Source of the DNA: Desulfobacteraceae bacterium | GTDB taxonomy: Bacteria > Desulfobacterota > DSM-4660 > Desulfatiglandales > Desulfatiglandaceae | Direction of reading: 5' to 3' | DNA: 5,404 nucleotides | Assembly: GCA_030611815.1 (NCBI GenBank) | Contig: JAUWPC010000240.1 | Span: 1-5,404, forward strand | Part shown: in pieces, positions 1-5,404 of the stretch | Position numbering within the stretch: the first letter of the stretch is position 1 | Layout of the letters: every line of letters begins with the position of its first letter | Translations under genes and position numbers: made by a program | The notes under the pieces: generated by a model | Told to the model about the DNA's origin: nothing | Database searches by the model: none | Seen by the model: the letters and a program-made list of their open reading frames with translations, nothing else

Positions 1-2
1 CC

Positions 3-1295
3 ATGGATGACACTCTTTCTTCGGTTATTATTGAAAGTATGAGTAACGGGGTAGTGGTCCTCGATTTTCAAGGCCATATCACCCATATCAATCCGGCAGG
101 CCTGGATCTTCTCGGCCTCAAGTTTGAAGAAATTAGGGATAAGACTTATGCAGAGCTTTTTATGGATGAACCTGAAAATGATGCGTTCAACGATATACTT
201 CTCAGTGGAATCCAGGATAAGGAGACCAGGCTATACAGAGAGGTCGCTTTCAGGAGAAGTGACGGCCGACGTCTTGACCTTGCAGTAACCACGTCGTTTC
301 TACGCCTCGAATCGGGGAAATGGAAAAATGAAGGTATCGTGGTAGTATTCAAAGATATAACAGAATTTAAGGCGCTGGACCGTGCACGCCACAGGGTCCT
401 GGATCATCTCTCTCACGAGTTAAGGACTCCTCTTTCAATAGTTCTCGCCTCATTGAAAAGATTGGAGACACCTGAAAATCAAAGACCCTTTGAAAGGATC
501 AAGAGAAACCTGAAGAGATTGCAGGATATCCAGGCGGATGTGGAAGATATTATAAGGCAAAAGGACTTTAAAGGTGATTACAGTCCAAGGCCCCGGATAG
601 AACAAAGCCTGGATCTCCTGGAATTGCTTGTGGAGGATCAACCTGTTCATGCCCATACCCTTCAGGCCCTTAAGGAGATGGTTAAAAAGCTCTTTCCTCA
701 CAGGACAACAAATGTGCAAACACTGAGTATGGGATCTTCTATTGAACGGATGATAGCCGTAATAAACGAGCTTTCATCCCGCAGGGATGTCCGGTTGCTC
801 ACAGATATCAAGGAAGATCAATATATTCTGATTGATAAAGATGCGTTTGAAAAGATCCTTATGAGTCTTGTCAAAAACGCCATAGAAAACACACCTGACG
901 GGGGGATGGTTCTGGTTTCCCTTGGGGCTTCATCTAATACGGTCGAAGTTGTGGTCAAAGATACAGGAGTGGGTATCACCCAAGAAAGCCAAAGCCAGAT
1001 TTTCGGAGGCTTTTACCATGCCAAAGAAACTGACCTTTATTCCACTAAGAAGCCATTTGACTTTGATGCAGGCGGGAAGGGCCTGGAACTGTTAAGGCTC
1101 AAAATATTCGCAGAGGTTTATCGGTTCAGGACAGAACTTGAAAGCGCCAGATGTGGACACATCCCGGGAGAAATGGACTCCTGCCCCGGGGTAATATCAA
1201 AATGCCCTTATGTACAGAGCGAAGAGCAATGTGCCCAATCAGGAGGCACTGCTTTTAAACTTATGTTCCATGGGGTAAAAGACCCGGATGCATAG
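3..1295 (+). CDS. PAS-domain sensor histidine kinase with a Cys-rich insert in the ATPase domain (N-terminus possibly incomplete)
   Basis: This is a two-component sensor kinase that should autophosphorylate on His and pass the phosphate to a response regulator not present here. A PAS domain spans about residues 5-125, including the run SNGVVVLD. The HisKA H-box is HLSHELRTP, with phospho-acceptor His138. The HATPase_c boxes follow: N-box KNAIENTPDGG (Asn292, Asn296), G1 DTGVGI (Asp320), F-box IFGGF, G2 AGGKGLELL (356-364), and a final SGGTAFKLMF strand. Between G2 and that last strand lie Cys384, Cys394, Cys401 and Cys410. His138 to Asn292 is about 154 residues, longer than usual, so extra helical sequence (about 186-235) is inserted. 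I see no membrane segment or signal peptide, so the visible part looks cytoplasmic. The ATG has only two bases before it, so no ribosome site can be seen and the gene may begin further left. The function class is secure; the signal and target are unknown. Confidence 0.93.
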   Translation: MDDTLSSVIIESMSNGVVVLDFQGHITHINPAGLDLLGLKFEEIRDKTYAELFMDEPENDAFNDILLSGIQDKETRLYREVAFRRSDGRRLDLAVTTSFLRLESGKWKNEGIVVVFKDITEFKALDRARHRVLDHLSHELRTPLSIVLASLKRLETPENQRPFERIKRNLKRLQDIQADVEDIIRQKDFKGDYSPRPRIEQSLDLLELLVEDQPVHAHTLQALKEMVKKLFPHRTTNVQTLSMGSSIERMIAVINELSSRRDVRLLTDIKEDQYILIDKDAFEKILMSLVKNAIENTPDGGMVLVSLGASSNTVEVVVKDTGVGITQESQSQIFGGFYHAKETDLYSTKKPFDFDAGGKGLELLRLKIFAEVYRFRTELESARCGHIPGEMDSCPGVISKCPYVQSEEQCAQSGGTAFKLMFHGVKDPDA

Positions 1296-1322
1296 GTTTC
1301 AGGTAACCGTTAACGGGTTTTC

Positions 1323-2141
1323 TCAATAGTTTTTCCCCAATTCCAAAGACCTTTTGCACGCAGCGTCAATCGCCTTCATGGTTATCTCTTTCAGGCCCTT
1401 CTCGTCAAACACGGCCAAGCCTGCCGCTGTTGTCCCGCCGGGCGATGTTACCATCTGACGCAGCTTAGACAGGGACTCATCAGATTCATTTGCCAGATGG
1501 GCTGCCCCTATGAAGGTCTGAACCACGAGCCTGAGAGATGTCTCTCTTTCCAGGCCTACAGCAACCCCTGCGTCGACCATACACTCCATCATTCTGAAGA
1601 CATACCCCGGACCACTCCCTGACAGAGCGGTTACAGCATCCATCATAGTCTCCTCCACCACAACAGTATCTCCAACAGCCCCAAAAATTTCTTTGGCCCT
1701 ATCCATATGCTCGGCTGTCACCAAGGTCCCGGCCGCCAGCGCGCTCACCCCCTTCTGAACAAGGGCGGGGGTGTTGGGCATGACCCGGATAAGCGGGATT
1801 TCCCGTCCAACGATCTCACGAATCATTCTCAGCGGTATCCCCGCAGCAATGGAAATGATCAAATGATGATCGCCGATCGCCCGCTTCATCTCCTCTAAGG
1901 CCTCCCTCATGTTTTGCGGCTTTACCGCGAGCACCACAATTGAGCTCTCTGATGTTACCTTGAAATTGGATTCATAACATTTCACACCAAAGCTCCCGGA
2001 CACCCTTTTCAACGCGTCTTCATCCTTATCGGCTGCTAACAGATGTTCACGGTCGTAAACACCGCTTTCAATAAGCCCCTTGATAAGGGCGGTTGCCATA
2101 TTTCCCGCCCCGACAAAGCCCAAATGCTGATTCTCTGACAT
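1323..2141 (-). CDS. proC: Pyrroline-5-carboxylate reductase
   Basis: The enzyme reduces 1-pyrroline-5-carboxylate to L-proline with NAD(P)H, the last step of proline synthesis, in the cytoplasm. The 272 residues match the usual family length. The N-terminal Rossmann fold opens with the dinucleotide-binding motif GFVGAGNMA (8-16). AVKPQ (72-76) and MPNTP (121-125) are typical of the NAD(P) and substrate regions. The C-terminal dimerisation domain carries DAVTALSGSGPGY (168-180) and the family signature around VTSPGGTTAAGL (231-242). The ATG is supported by AGGAG eight bases upstream on the minus strand. The gene lies 60 bases downstream of the small HTH/zinc-ribbon gene in the same direction, so the two may be co-transcribed. 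Its 3' end faces the kinase gene across 27 bases. Nothing in the catalytic motifs looks damaged. Confidence 0.97.
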   Translation of the reverse strand: MSENQHLGFVGAGNMATALIKGLIESGVYDREHLLAADKDEDALKRVSGSFGVKCYESNFKVTSESSIVVLAVKPQNMREALEEMKRAIGDHHLIISIAAGIPLRMIREIVGREIPLIRVMPNTPALVQKGVSALAAGTLVTAEHMDRAKEIFGAVGDTVVVEETMMDAVTALSGSGPGYVFRMMECMVDAGVAVGLERETSLRLVVQTFIGAAHLANESDESLSKLRQMVTSPGGTTAAGLAVFDEKGLKEITMKAIDAACKRSLELGKNY

Positions 2142-2201
2142 GATGATATCTCCTGAATTGAAAGATGGTTAACTGCTTGATATATTGTCCAAAGGCCGAC
2201 T

Positions 2202-2486
2202 TCATGAACAAACTCTGAAAGTGGGCCTTTGAATATGCGTTTCCCTGCATTGCGGGCACCTACCCGGCTTGGTAAAACGTTTCCGCTCTTCAAAAACATA
2301 CCCGCATTTCAGGCACCGGGATGGCTCGATGACGAGCTTTTTTCCCTGTGAAGCCACAGAGAGTGCAATATGGGGGAGATGCTCATAGACCTCCTTTTCT
2401 CCGATTCCCACATCCCCAGAAAGATCGATCGCCGTCATTTCCCTTTCACTCAAAATTTCAATAAGTTGCTGTCGAATCGTTTTCAT
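2202..2486 (-). CDS. Small HTH plus zinc-ribbon predicted transcriptional regulator (COG3357-like)
   Basis: The 94-residue protein has two parts. Residues 1-55 read as a winged-helix-like DNA-binding segment (TAIDLSGDVGIGEKEVYEHL). Residues 56-85 form a four-cysteine zinc ribbon, with Cys58/Cys61 in RCLKCGY and Cys77/Cys80 in RCPQCRE. This order matches the COG3357 type, predicted regulators with an HTH fused to a zinc ribbon, whose targets are not known to me. An in-frame TAG lies five codons upstream, so the protein cannot extend much further. The ATG has no clear Shine-Dalgarno sequence, only an A-rich run, so a later start such as Met17 is possible; that would shorten the HTH. It is the upstream gene of a leftward pair with proC. 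Its leader contains the 9-base CAGGAT-type repeats. Fold class is fairly sure; its role, including any control of proC, is inference. Confidence 0.85.
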   Translation of the reverse strand: MKTIRQQLIEILSEREMTAIDLSGDVGIGEKEVYEHLPHIALSVASQGKKLVIEPSRCLKCGYVFEERKRFTKPGRCPQCRETHIQRPTFRVCS

Positions 2487-2531
2487 TTTTCTTGACAGGA
2501 TCTACAGGATTTTCATGATAATTGGCAATCA

Positions 2532-2555
2532 CCCATAAAAAGGACCTTTTATGGG
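2532..2555. repeat. Perfect 9-bp inverted repeat (hairpin)
   Basis: CCCATAAAA (2532-2540) and TTTTATGGG (2547-2555) are perfect reverse complements around the six-base loop AGGACC. Neither strand has a run of T directly after the stem, so it is a poor intrinsic terminator. It lies only five bases left of the 80-base repeat and may be a protein-binding dyad, an RNA structure in the regulator leader, or another small repeat. Confidence 0.6.
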
Positions 2556-2560
2556 CGTAT

Positions 2561-2640
2561 CATAATCTTAATCGTACTCTTAATCATAATCGTGTTGAGT
2601 AAAATTAGGATTATGATTAAGAGTACGAAATAGGAAAGCT
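2561..2640. repeat. 80-base palindromic dispersed repeat, copy 1
   Basis: A perfect 19-bp stem is formed by 2573-2591 (CGTACTCTTAATCATAATC) and 2609-2627, around a 17-base loop containing TTGAGTAA. The 80 bases align without any gap to 4871-4950, at 67 of 80 identical positions by hand count. The unit is AT-rich, encodes nothing and lies between genes, so it resembles a REP-like or MITE-like dispersed element. The ends are approximate: similarity fades after the AAATAGG segment near 2634. Confidence 0.8.
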
Positions 2641-2804
2641 ATCTCATCCCTTAACCTTTGAACCCGTAAACGGCTACCTCAATTTTGTCCTGTTCATCCT
2701 GTTCATCCTGTCTAATATTTTCGTCAAACAGGCTCCCATTTTCCGGAATCATACCCGGGTGATGACCTGCAATCAAGAGAAAGTTCAAAATTTCACAAGA
2801 GTGC

Positions 2805-2831
2805 TTGACGACCTATTTTTTTTATGATAGG
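2805..2831 (+). promoter_or_regulatory. Possible fhs promoter region (weak)
   Basis: TTGACG (2805-2810) matches five of six -35 consensus bases, and TATGAT (2823-2828) matches five of six -10 bases. The gap between them is only 12 bases, too short for a normal sigma-70 promoter, so they may not act together. A T-rich tract (2814-2823) lies between them. CCTAT (2812-2816) and ATAGG (2827-2831) also form a short inverted repeat. If transcription starts nearby, the fhs leader is roughly 100 bases. This is only a candidate. Confidence 0.25.
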
Positions 2832-2937
2832 CAGGGTGTTCACTAAAAAATCGCCTAACAGGCTATTTGTATATTAACATGGTAAGGATAATAATTCCGA
2901 ACCAAAAAACTTCAATTTATTAAGGAGGACGAACAAA

Positions 2938-4701
2938 ATGGCTTATAACGCAGTAGAAATGGCTGACTGGCAGATTTCAGAAGCCGCAGAAAAGAACATG
3001 CCCACACCGGACGAGTGGAGAGAGAAGCTGGGACTTGAAAAGGAAGAGGTCCTTGCAATGGGGAGATTAGCCAAACTCGATTTTCTAAAGATCATCGACC
3101 GGCTCAAAGACAAACCCGATGGAAAATACATCGAGGTAACAGCCATTACCCCGACCCCGTTGGGTGAAGGGAAAAGCACCACTTCCTGCGGCCTAATGGA
3201 AGGCATGGGCAAGCTGGGCATGAATGTGGGCGGCGCCCTCAGGCAGCCGTCAGGCGGCCCCACCATGAACATCAAGGGTACCGCGGCCGGCGGTGGAAAT
3301 TCCCTCCTTATCCCCATGACCGAGTTTTCACTGGGCCTTACCGGCGATATCAATGACATAATGAACGCCCATAATCTGGCCATGGTGGCCATGACCGCCC
3401 GTATGCAGCATGAGCGGAACTATAATGACGAGCAGTTGAATCGCTTGACCGGCATGCGCCGGCTCAACATCGATCCCACCCGGGTGGAATTGGGCTGGAT
3501 CATCGACTTTTGCGCCCAGGCCTTGAGAAATATCATCATCGGCATTGGCGGCCGCATGGATGGATTCACTATGCAGTCCAAGTTCGGGATTGCCGTGGGT
3601 TCCGAGTGTATGGCTATCCTTTCTATTATCAGGGACCTGGCGGATTTGAGGGAACGTCTTGATAACATCACGGTTGCGTTTGACAAGGCCGGCAACGCTG
3701 TAACAACGGGCGACCTGGAGTGCGGTGGCGCCATGACCGCATGGATGCGCAATACCATCAACCCCACGCTCATGTGCACGGCCGAATACCAGCCCTGCAT
3801 GGTGCATGCCGGGCCTTTTGCCAATATCGCAGTGGGCCAGTCTTCCATCATTGCCGACCGCGTGGGTCTCAAGCTGTTTGACTATCATATTACAGAAAGC
3901 GGGTTCGGCGCTGACATCGGATTTGAGAAGTTCTGGAACGTGAAATGCCGTTACAGCGGCCTGAAGCCCCATGTCTCGGTGTTGACCTCTACCATCCGTG
4001 CACTCAAGATGCATGGCGGCGGACCAAAGGTAGTGGCAGGGCTCCCACTTGACGATGCATACACCCAGGAGAATCTGGAACTGCTTGAAAAGGGATGCGT
4101 GAACATGGTTCACCATATCAACTCGATCCGCAAGGCCGGCATCAATCCAGTGGTCTGCATCAACTGCTTCCATACGGATACCGATGCCGAAGTTGAAGTC
4201 GTCCGCAAGGCGGCCGAGGCGGCCGGGGCACGCTGCGCCAAGTCTACCCACTGGGCGGATGGTGGCGACGGCGCCGTAGAGTTTGCCGAGGCCGTTAAAG
4301 AGGCCTGTGAGGAAGAAACCAACTTTAAATTCCTCTACCCCATTGAAATGAAACTGCGCGACCGCGTGGAAAAAATCGCAAAAGAGCTCTACGGCGCCGA
4401 CGGTGTTTCCTGGACTTCGGATGCGGAGGCAAAGGCCAAGATGCTTGAGGGCGACTCCAAGTATGATGATTTCGCCACCATGATGGTAAAAACACACCTG
4501 AGCCTCACCCATGACCCTACAATCAAGGGCGTCCCAAAGGGCTGGACTCTCCCCATCCAGGACATATTGATCTACTCGGGCGCCAAGTTCCTCTGCCCAT
4601 GCGCCGGGACCATCAGCCTGATGCCGGGCACCAGTTCCAATCCGGCCTTCAGGCGTATTGACGTAGATACCGCAACCGGCGAGGTAAAAGGCCTGTTCTA
4701 A
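2938..4701 (+). CDS. fhs: Formate-tetrahydrofolate ligase (divergent, C-terminus like the eukaryotic C1-THF synthase domain)
   Basis: The enzyme joins formate to tetrahydrofolate using ATP, giving 10-formyl-THF. It feeds the methyl branch of the Wood-Ljungdahl pathway and one-carbon biosynthesis, in the cytoplasm. The 587 residues are slightly longer than the common bacterial form of about 555-560. The ATP-binding loop is TPTPLGEGKST (71-81), followed by QPSGGP (103-108), HAGPFANIAVGQSS (290-303), TESGFGADIGFEKF (319-332), IRALKMHGGGP (353-363) and THWADGGDGA (437-446). The C-terminal MVKTHLSLTHDP and the final EVKGLF resemble the ligase domain of eukaryotic C1-THF synthase. The first family signature is altered: NIKGTAAGGGN (111-121) against the usual GxKGGAAGGGY. 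The start is well fixed by AAGGAGG (2922-2928), nine bases before the ATG. Third positions look richer in G/C than in neighbouring genes, which fits high expression. A strong terminator follows 20 bases after the stop, so it is probably monocistronic. Confidence 0.95.
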   Translation: MAYNAVEMADWQISEAAEKNMPTPDEWREKLGLEKEEVLAMGRLAKLDFLKIIDRLKDKPDGKYIEVTAITPTPLGEGKSTTSCGLMEGMGKLGMNVGGALRQPSGGPTMNIKGTAAGGGNSLLIPMTEFSLGLTGDINDIMNAHNLAMVAMTARMQHERNYNDEQLNRLTGMRRLNIDPTRVELGWIIDFCAQALRNIIIGIGGRMDGFTMQSKFGIAVGSECMAILSIIRDLADLRERLDNITVAFDKAGNAVTTGDLECGGAMTAWMRNTINPTLMCTAEYQPCMVHAGPFANIAVGQSSIIADRVGLKLFDYHITESGFGADIGFEKFWNVKCRYSGLKPHVSVLTSTIRALKMHGGGPKVVAGLPLDDAYTQENLELLEKGCVNMVHHINSIRKAGINPVVCINCFHTDTDAEVEVVRKAAEAAGARCAKSTHWADGGDGAVEFAEAVKEACEEETNFKFLYPIEMKLRDRVEKIAKELYGADGVSWTSDAEAKAKMLEGDSKYDDFATMMVKTHLSLTHDPTIKGVPKGWTLPIQDILIYSGAKFLCPCAGTISLMPGTSSNPAFRRIDVDTATGEVKGLF

Positions 4702-4721
4702 AGCTGATAACATTTAACACT

Positions 4722-4758
4722 AAAAAAGGAGGCCTTAGATCTAAGGCCTCCTTTTTTT
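4722..4758. terminator. Strong bidirectional Rho-independent terminator after fhs
   Basis: GGAGGCCTTA (4728-4737) and TAAGGCCTCC (4742-4751) form a perfect 10-bp GC-rich stem with a GATC loop. Six A residues (4722-4727) precede it and seven T residues (4752-4758) follow. Counting the A/T arms, the dyad is perfect over 18 bp per side, so it can also terminate transcripts arriving leftward from the YkgJ-type gene. It begins 20 bases after the fhs stop codon. Confidence 0.95.
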
Positions 4759-4810
4759 GTTTATCGAGCGCTTATCTAACGCCTGACCGAAAACCCTGTT
4801 CAGGCACGAT

Positions 4811-4834
4811 TTTAGTCCCGCAGGGCGGGATAAA
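4811..4834. repeat. GC-rich hairpin, TCCCGC-AGG-GCGGGA
   Basis: TCCCGC (4816-4821) and GCGGGA (4825-4830) pair around the three-base loop AGG. The stem extends outward with TTTA (4811-4814) against TAAA (4831-4834), leaving one bulged G. No T tract follows on either strand, so it is unlikely to be the main terminator. It looks like a small REP-type palindrome. Confidence 0.6.
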
Positions 4835-4870
4835 AACTCACACAAATATAGGCAGTGTTGGTTGTGGATT

Positions 4871-4950
4871 CATACTCTTAATCGTAATCATAATCATAAT
4901 CGTTTTGAGTAAGATCACGATTATGATTATGATTATGAAATAGGGGAGTT
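4871..4950. repeat. 80-base palindromic dispersed repeat, copy 2
   Basis: The stem is 4883-4902 paired with 4918-4937: 20 positions with one non-Watson-Crick pair, G4884 with T4936, which would be a G-U wobble in RNA. The loop is 15 bases and keeps TTGAGTAA. It aligns gap-free with 2561-2640. Two differences inside the stem are paired: C-G becomes A-T and T-A becomes A-T, so the hairpin is kept in both copies. Confidence 0.8.
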
Positions 4951-4980
4951 GTTTCGTTCAGGCACTATCTAAAATGAAAT

Positions 4981-5404
4981 TCAGGGGGAGGGATCAAGCA
5001 TTGTAAGAAAAAAAGATCCATCCGGTTCCCGGACAACCTTCAGGCCGAACATGATGATGGTCTCCGTAAGCGGTCGGCCAAGGATAAGGTCCATTTCATC
5101 GGAGTCAACGCCTAATTTTTCCGGAATCAACCATCTGATGTCGTGATCAAATTTTAATATCTCGAGGATTCTCTCAACCGCCTTTTCTCCATCTCTCTCG
5201 ATCTTCTTTACATAGCGCTCAAGTTGAGCGTATGCACATCTCTTTTCGTGCTCGTCTATCAGACGCAAAAGGGTCTGGTCGTGGATGATCTCTTTTCTGC
5301 CTGCCTTGGGTTTGGCATAAACCCGCATGAATTCGCTCTCATCCCAGCAGGCTAAGGCTTTGCACTGGGCTGGTCTGTGCCTGTAAATGGTGCATCTCTT
5401 TTCA
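4981..5404 (-). CDS. YkgJ/CxxCxxCC-family cysteine-cluster protein, N-terminus outside the window
   Basis: The reading frame stays open to the window edge: 140 codons from 5404 down to a TGA at 4981-4983. The ATG at 5326-5328 is therefore probably an internal Met, not the start. The 25 codons before it encode RCTIYRHRPAQCKALACWD, which matches the C-terminal half of the metal-chelating domain of the YkgJ family (Pfam PF03692 type), with the pattern C-x-IY-x-HRP-x2-C-(K/R)-AL-x-CW. The first Cys cluster expected for the domain should lie beyond the right edge. Another Cys lies in HEKRCAY further on, followed by a tail of about 85 residues (helical-looking, then DGSFFLTMLDPSP). The family is thought to bind zinc or an iron-sulfur cluster; its biochemical role is poorly defined. 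The gene converges on fhs. Family assignment is fairly sure; function is not. Confidence 0.85.
   Translation of the reverse strand, partial: EKRCTIYRHRPAQCKALACWDESEFMRVYAKPKAGRKEIIHDQTLLRLIDEHEKRCAYAQLERYVKKIERDGEKAVERILEILKFDHDIRWLIPEKLGVDSDEMDLILGRPLTETIIMFGLKVVREPDGSFFLTMLDPSP

Larger units (their letters stand above)
2494..2714. repeat. Facing sets of 9-base TCCTGT-type repeats
   Basis: On the plus strand, TCCTGTTCA occurs twice in tandem (2688-2696, 2697-2705) and is followed by the variant TCCTGTCTA (2706-2714). On the minus strand, the related units ATCCTGTAG and ATCCTGTCA lie at about 2493-2510. The two sets point towards each other across about 180 bases and share TCCTGTC exactly (2706-2712 against GACAGGA at 2494-2500). 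The left set begins about eight bases upstream of the regulator start codon. I have the impression that tandem ATCCTGTNN units are common in intergenic DNA of many bacteria, so these are probably dispersed repeats rather than operators of one gene. Confidence 0.6.
2487..2937. other. 451-base divergent intergenic region, repeat-rich, without a gene
   Basis: This gap separates the leftward regulator gene from rightward fhs and must hold both promoters. I find no convincing coding sequence in it. From left to right it contains: two CAGGAT-type 9-base units next to the regulator start; a 9-bp perfect hairpin (2532-2555); copy 1 of the 80-base palindromic repeat (2561-2640); three tandem TCCTGT units (2688-2714); an 8-base palindrome, ACCCGGGT (2753-2760); an AT-rich possible promoter near 2805-2831; and a small imperfect hairpin in the fhs leader (AAAT-c-GCCT, loop AAC, AGGC-t-ATTT, 2848-2868). 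No known riboswitch consensus was recognised. Confidence 0.8.
4798..4965. repeat. 10-base direct repeat GTTCAGGCAC bracketing the repeat cluster
   Basis: GTTCAGGCAC occurs at 4798-4807 and again at 4956-4965, with both copies followed by a base and then AT. The interval between them holds the GC-rich hairpin and copy 2 of the 80-base repeat. The arrangement looks like a target-site duplication around an inserted non-coding element. However, copy 1 of the 80-base repeat lacks such flanks, and the left copy overlaps a separate small inverted repeat. Confidence 0.4.
4702..4980. other. 279-base convergent intergenic region, no gene
   Basis: This gap lies between the 3' ends of fhs and the leftward YkgJ-type gene, so no promoter is required here. 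It holds the fhs terminator (4722-4758); a 6-bp inverted repeat GCCTGA/TCAGGC (4781-4786 with 4800-4805); a GC-rich hairpin (4811-4834); copy 2 of the 80-base repeat (4871-4950); and a 10-base direct repeat bracketing the last two. I see no coding sequence. Confidence 0.8.

Noticed and set aside
1301..1322. Possible terminator between the kinase gene and proC (AACCGTTAACGGGTTTTC)
   Set aside because: The dyad is nearly loopless and imperfect, with a stem of about four strong pairs and a short T run. It could contribute, but I cannot call it a terminator.
2036..2299. Overlapping minus-strand open frames bridging proC and the regulator gene
   Set aside because: They overlap both well-supported genes in other frames, and their translations show no family motif.
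2573..2627. CRISPR-like palindromic repeat
   Set aside because: There are only two copies, about 2.3 kb apart with fhs between them, and no regular spacers or cas genes.
2715..2937. Folate-related (THF) or ZTP riboswitch in the fhs leader
   Set aside because: Either would be plausible by gene context, but I cannot find the conserved core of the THF aptamer or the CCGCCUGGGC-type core of the ZTP aptamer. Only a weak small hairpin (2848-2868) is present.
3328..4713. Long open frame of 461 codons on the minus strand opposite fhs
   Set aside because: It is the antisense shadow of a conserved, G/C-third-position-rich gene. Its translation is low-complexity in His/Gly/Ala with no recognisable domain and no ribosome site.
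5326..5328. ATG as the start of the rightmost gene
   Set aside because: The frame stays open upstream and encodes a recognisable family motif, and there is no ribosome-binding sequence directly before this ATG.

Overview
The window looks like ordinary chromosomal sequence from a mesophilic, mid-GC sulfate-reducing or syntrophic member of the Desulfobacterota (the former deltaproteobacteria). This is an inference from protein character. The formate-tetrahydrofolate ligase, the Cys-cluster sensor kinase, the YkgJ-type cysteine-cluster protein and the HTH/zinc-ribbon protein all resemble forms I associate with that group. The intergenic DNA, rich in small dispersed palindromes, also fits.

Layout. 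Positions 3-1295 (+) carry a soluble PAS/histidine-kinase protein whose true N-terminus may lie left of the window. It converges, with only a 27-base gap, on a leftward pair: proC (pyrroline-5-carboxylate reductase, 1323-2141) and, 60 bases upstream of it, a 94-residue HTH plus zinc-ribbon regulator (2202-2486). A 451-base intergenic region (2487-2937) follows. It holds short 9-base repeats in both orientations, a 9-bp hairpin, copy 1 of an 80-base palindromic repeat, and the leader of the next gene. Positions 2938-4701 (+) encode a divergent formate-tetrahydrofolate ligase (fhs), apparently a single-gene unit closed by a very strong terminator at 4722-4758. A second repeat-rich gap (4702-4980) contains copy 2 of the 80-base repeat. 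The right end (4981-5404, -) is the C-terminal part of a YkgJ-type cysteine-cluster protein whose start lies outside the window.

How the genes relate. fhs activates formate onto tetrahydrofolate, the entry to the methyl branch of the Wood-Ljungdahl pathway and to one-carbon biosynthesis. proC performs the last step of proline synthesis. The kinase and the small regulator are regulatory proteins whose partners are not visible. I see no evidence that these genes form one system.

No defence system, mobile-element gene, CRISPR array, tRNA or rRNA is visible. The most noteworthy signals are: the two 80-base palindromic elements, which differ by base changes that preserve pairing; the Cys-rich insertion in the kinase ATPase domain; and the fhs product, which departs from family signatures.
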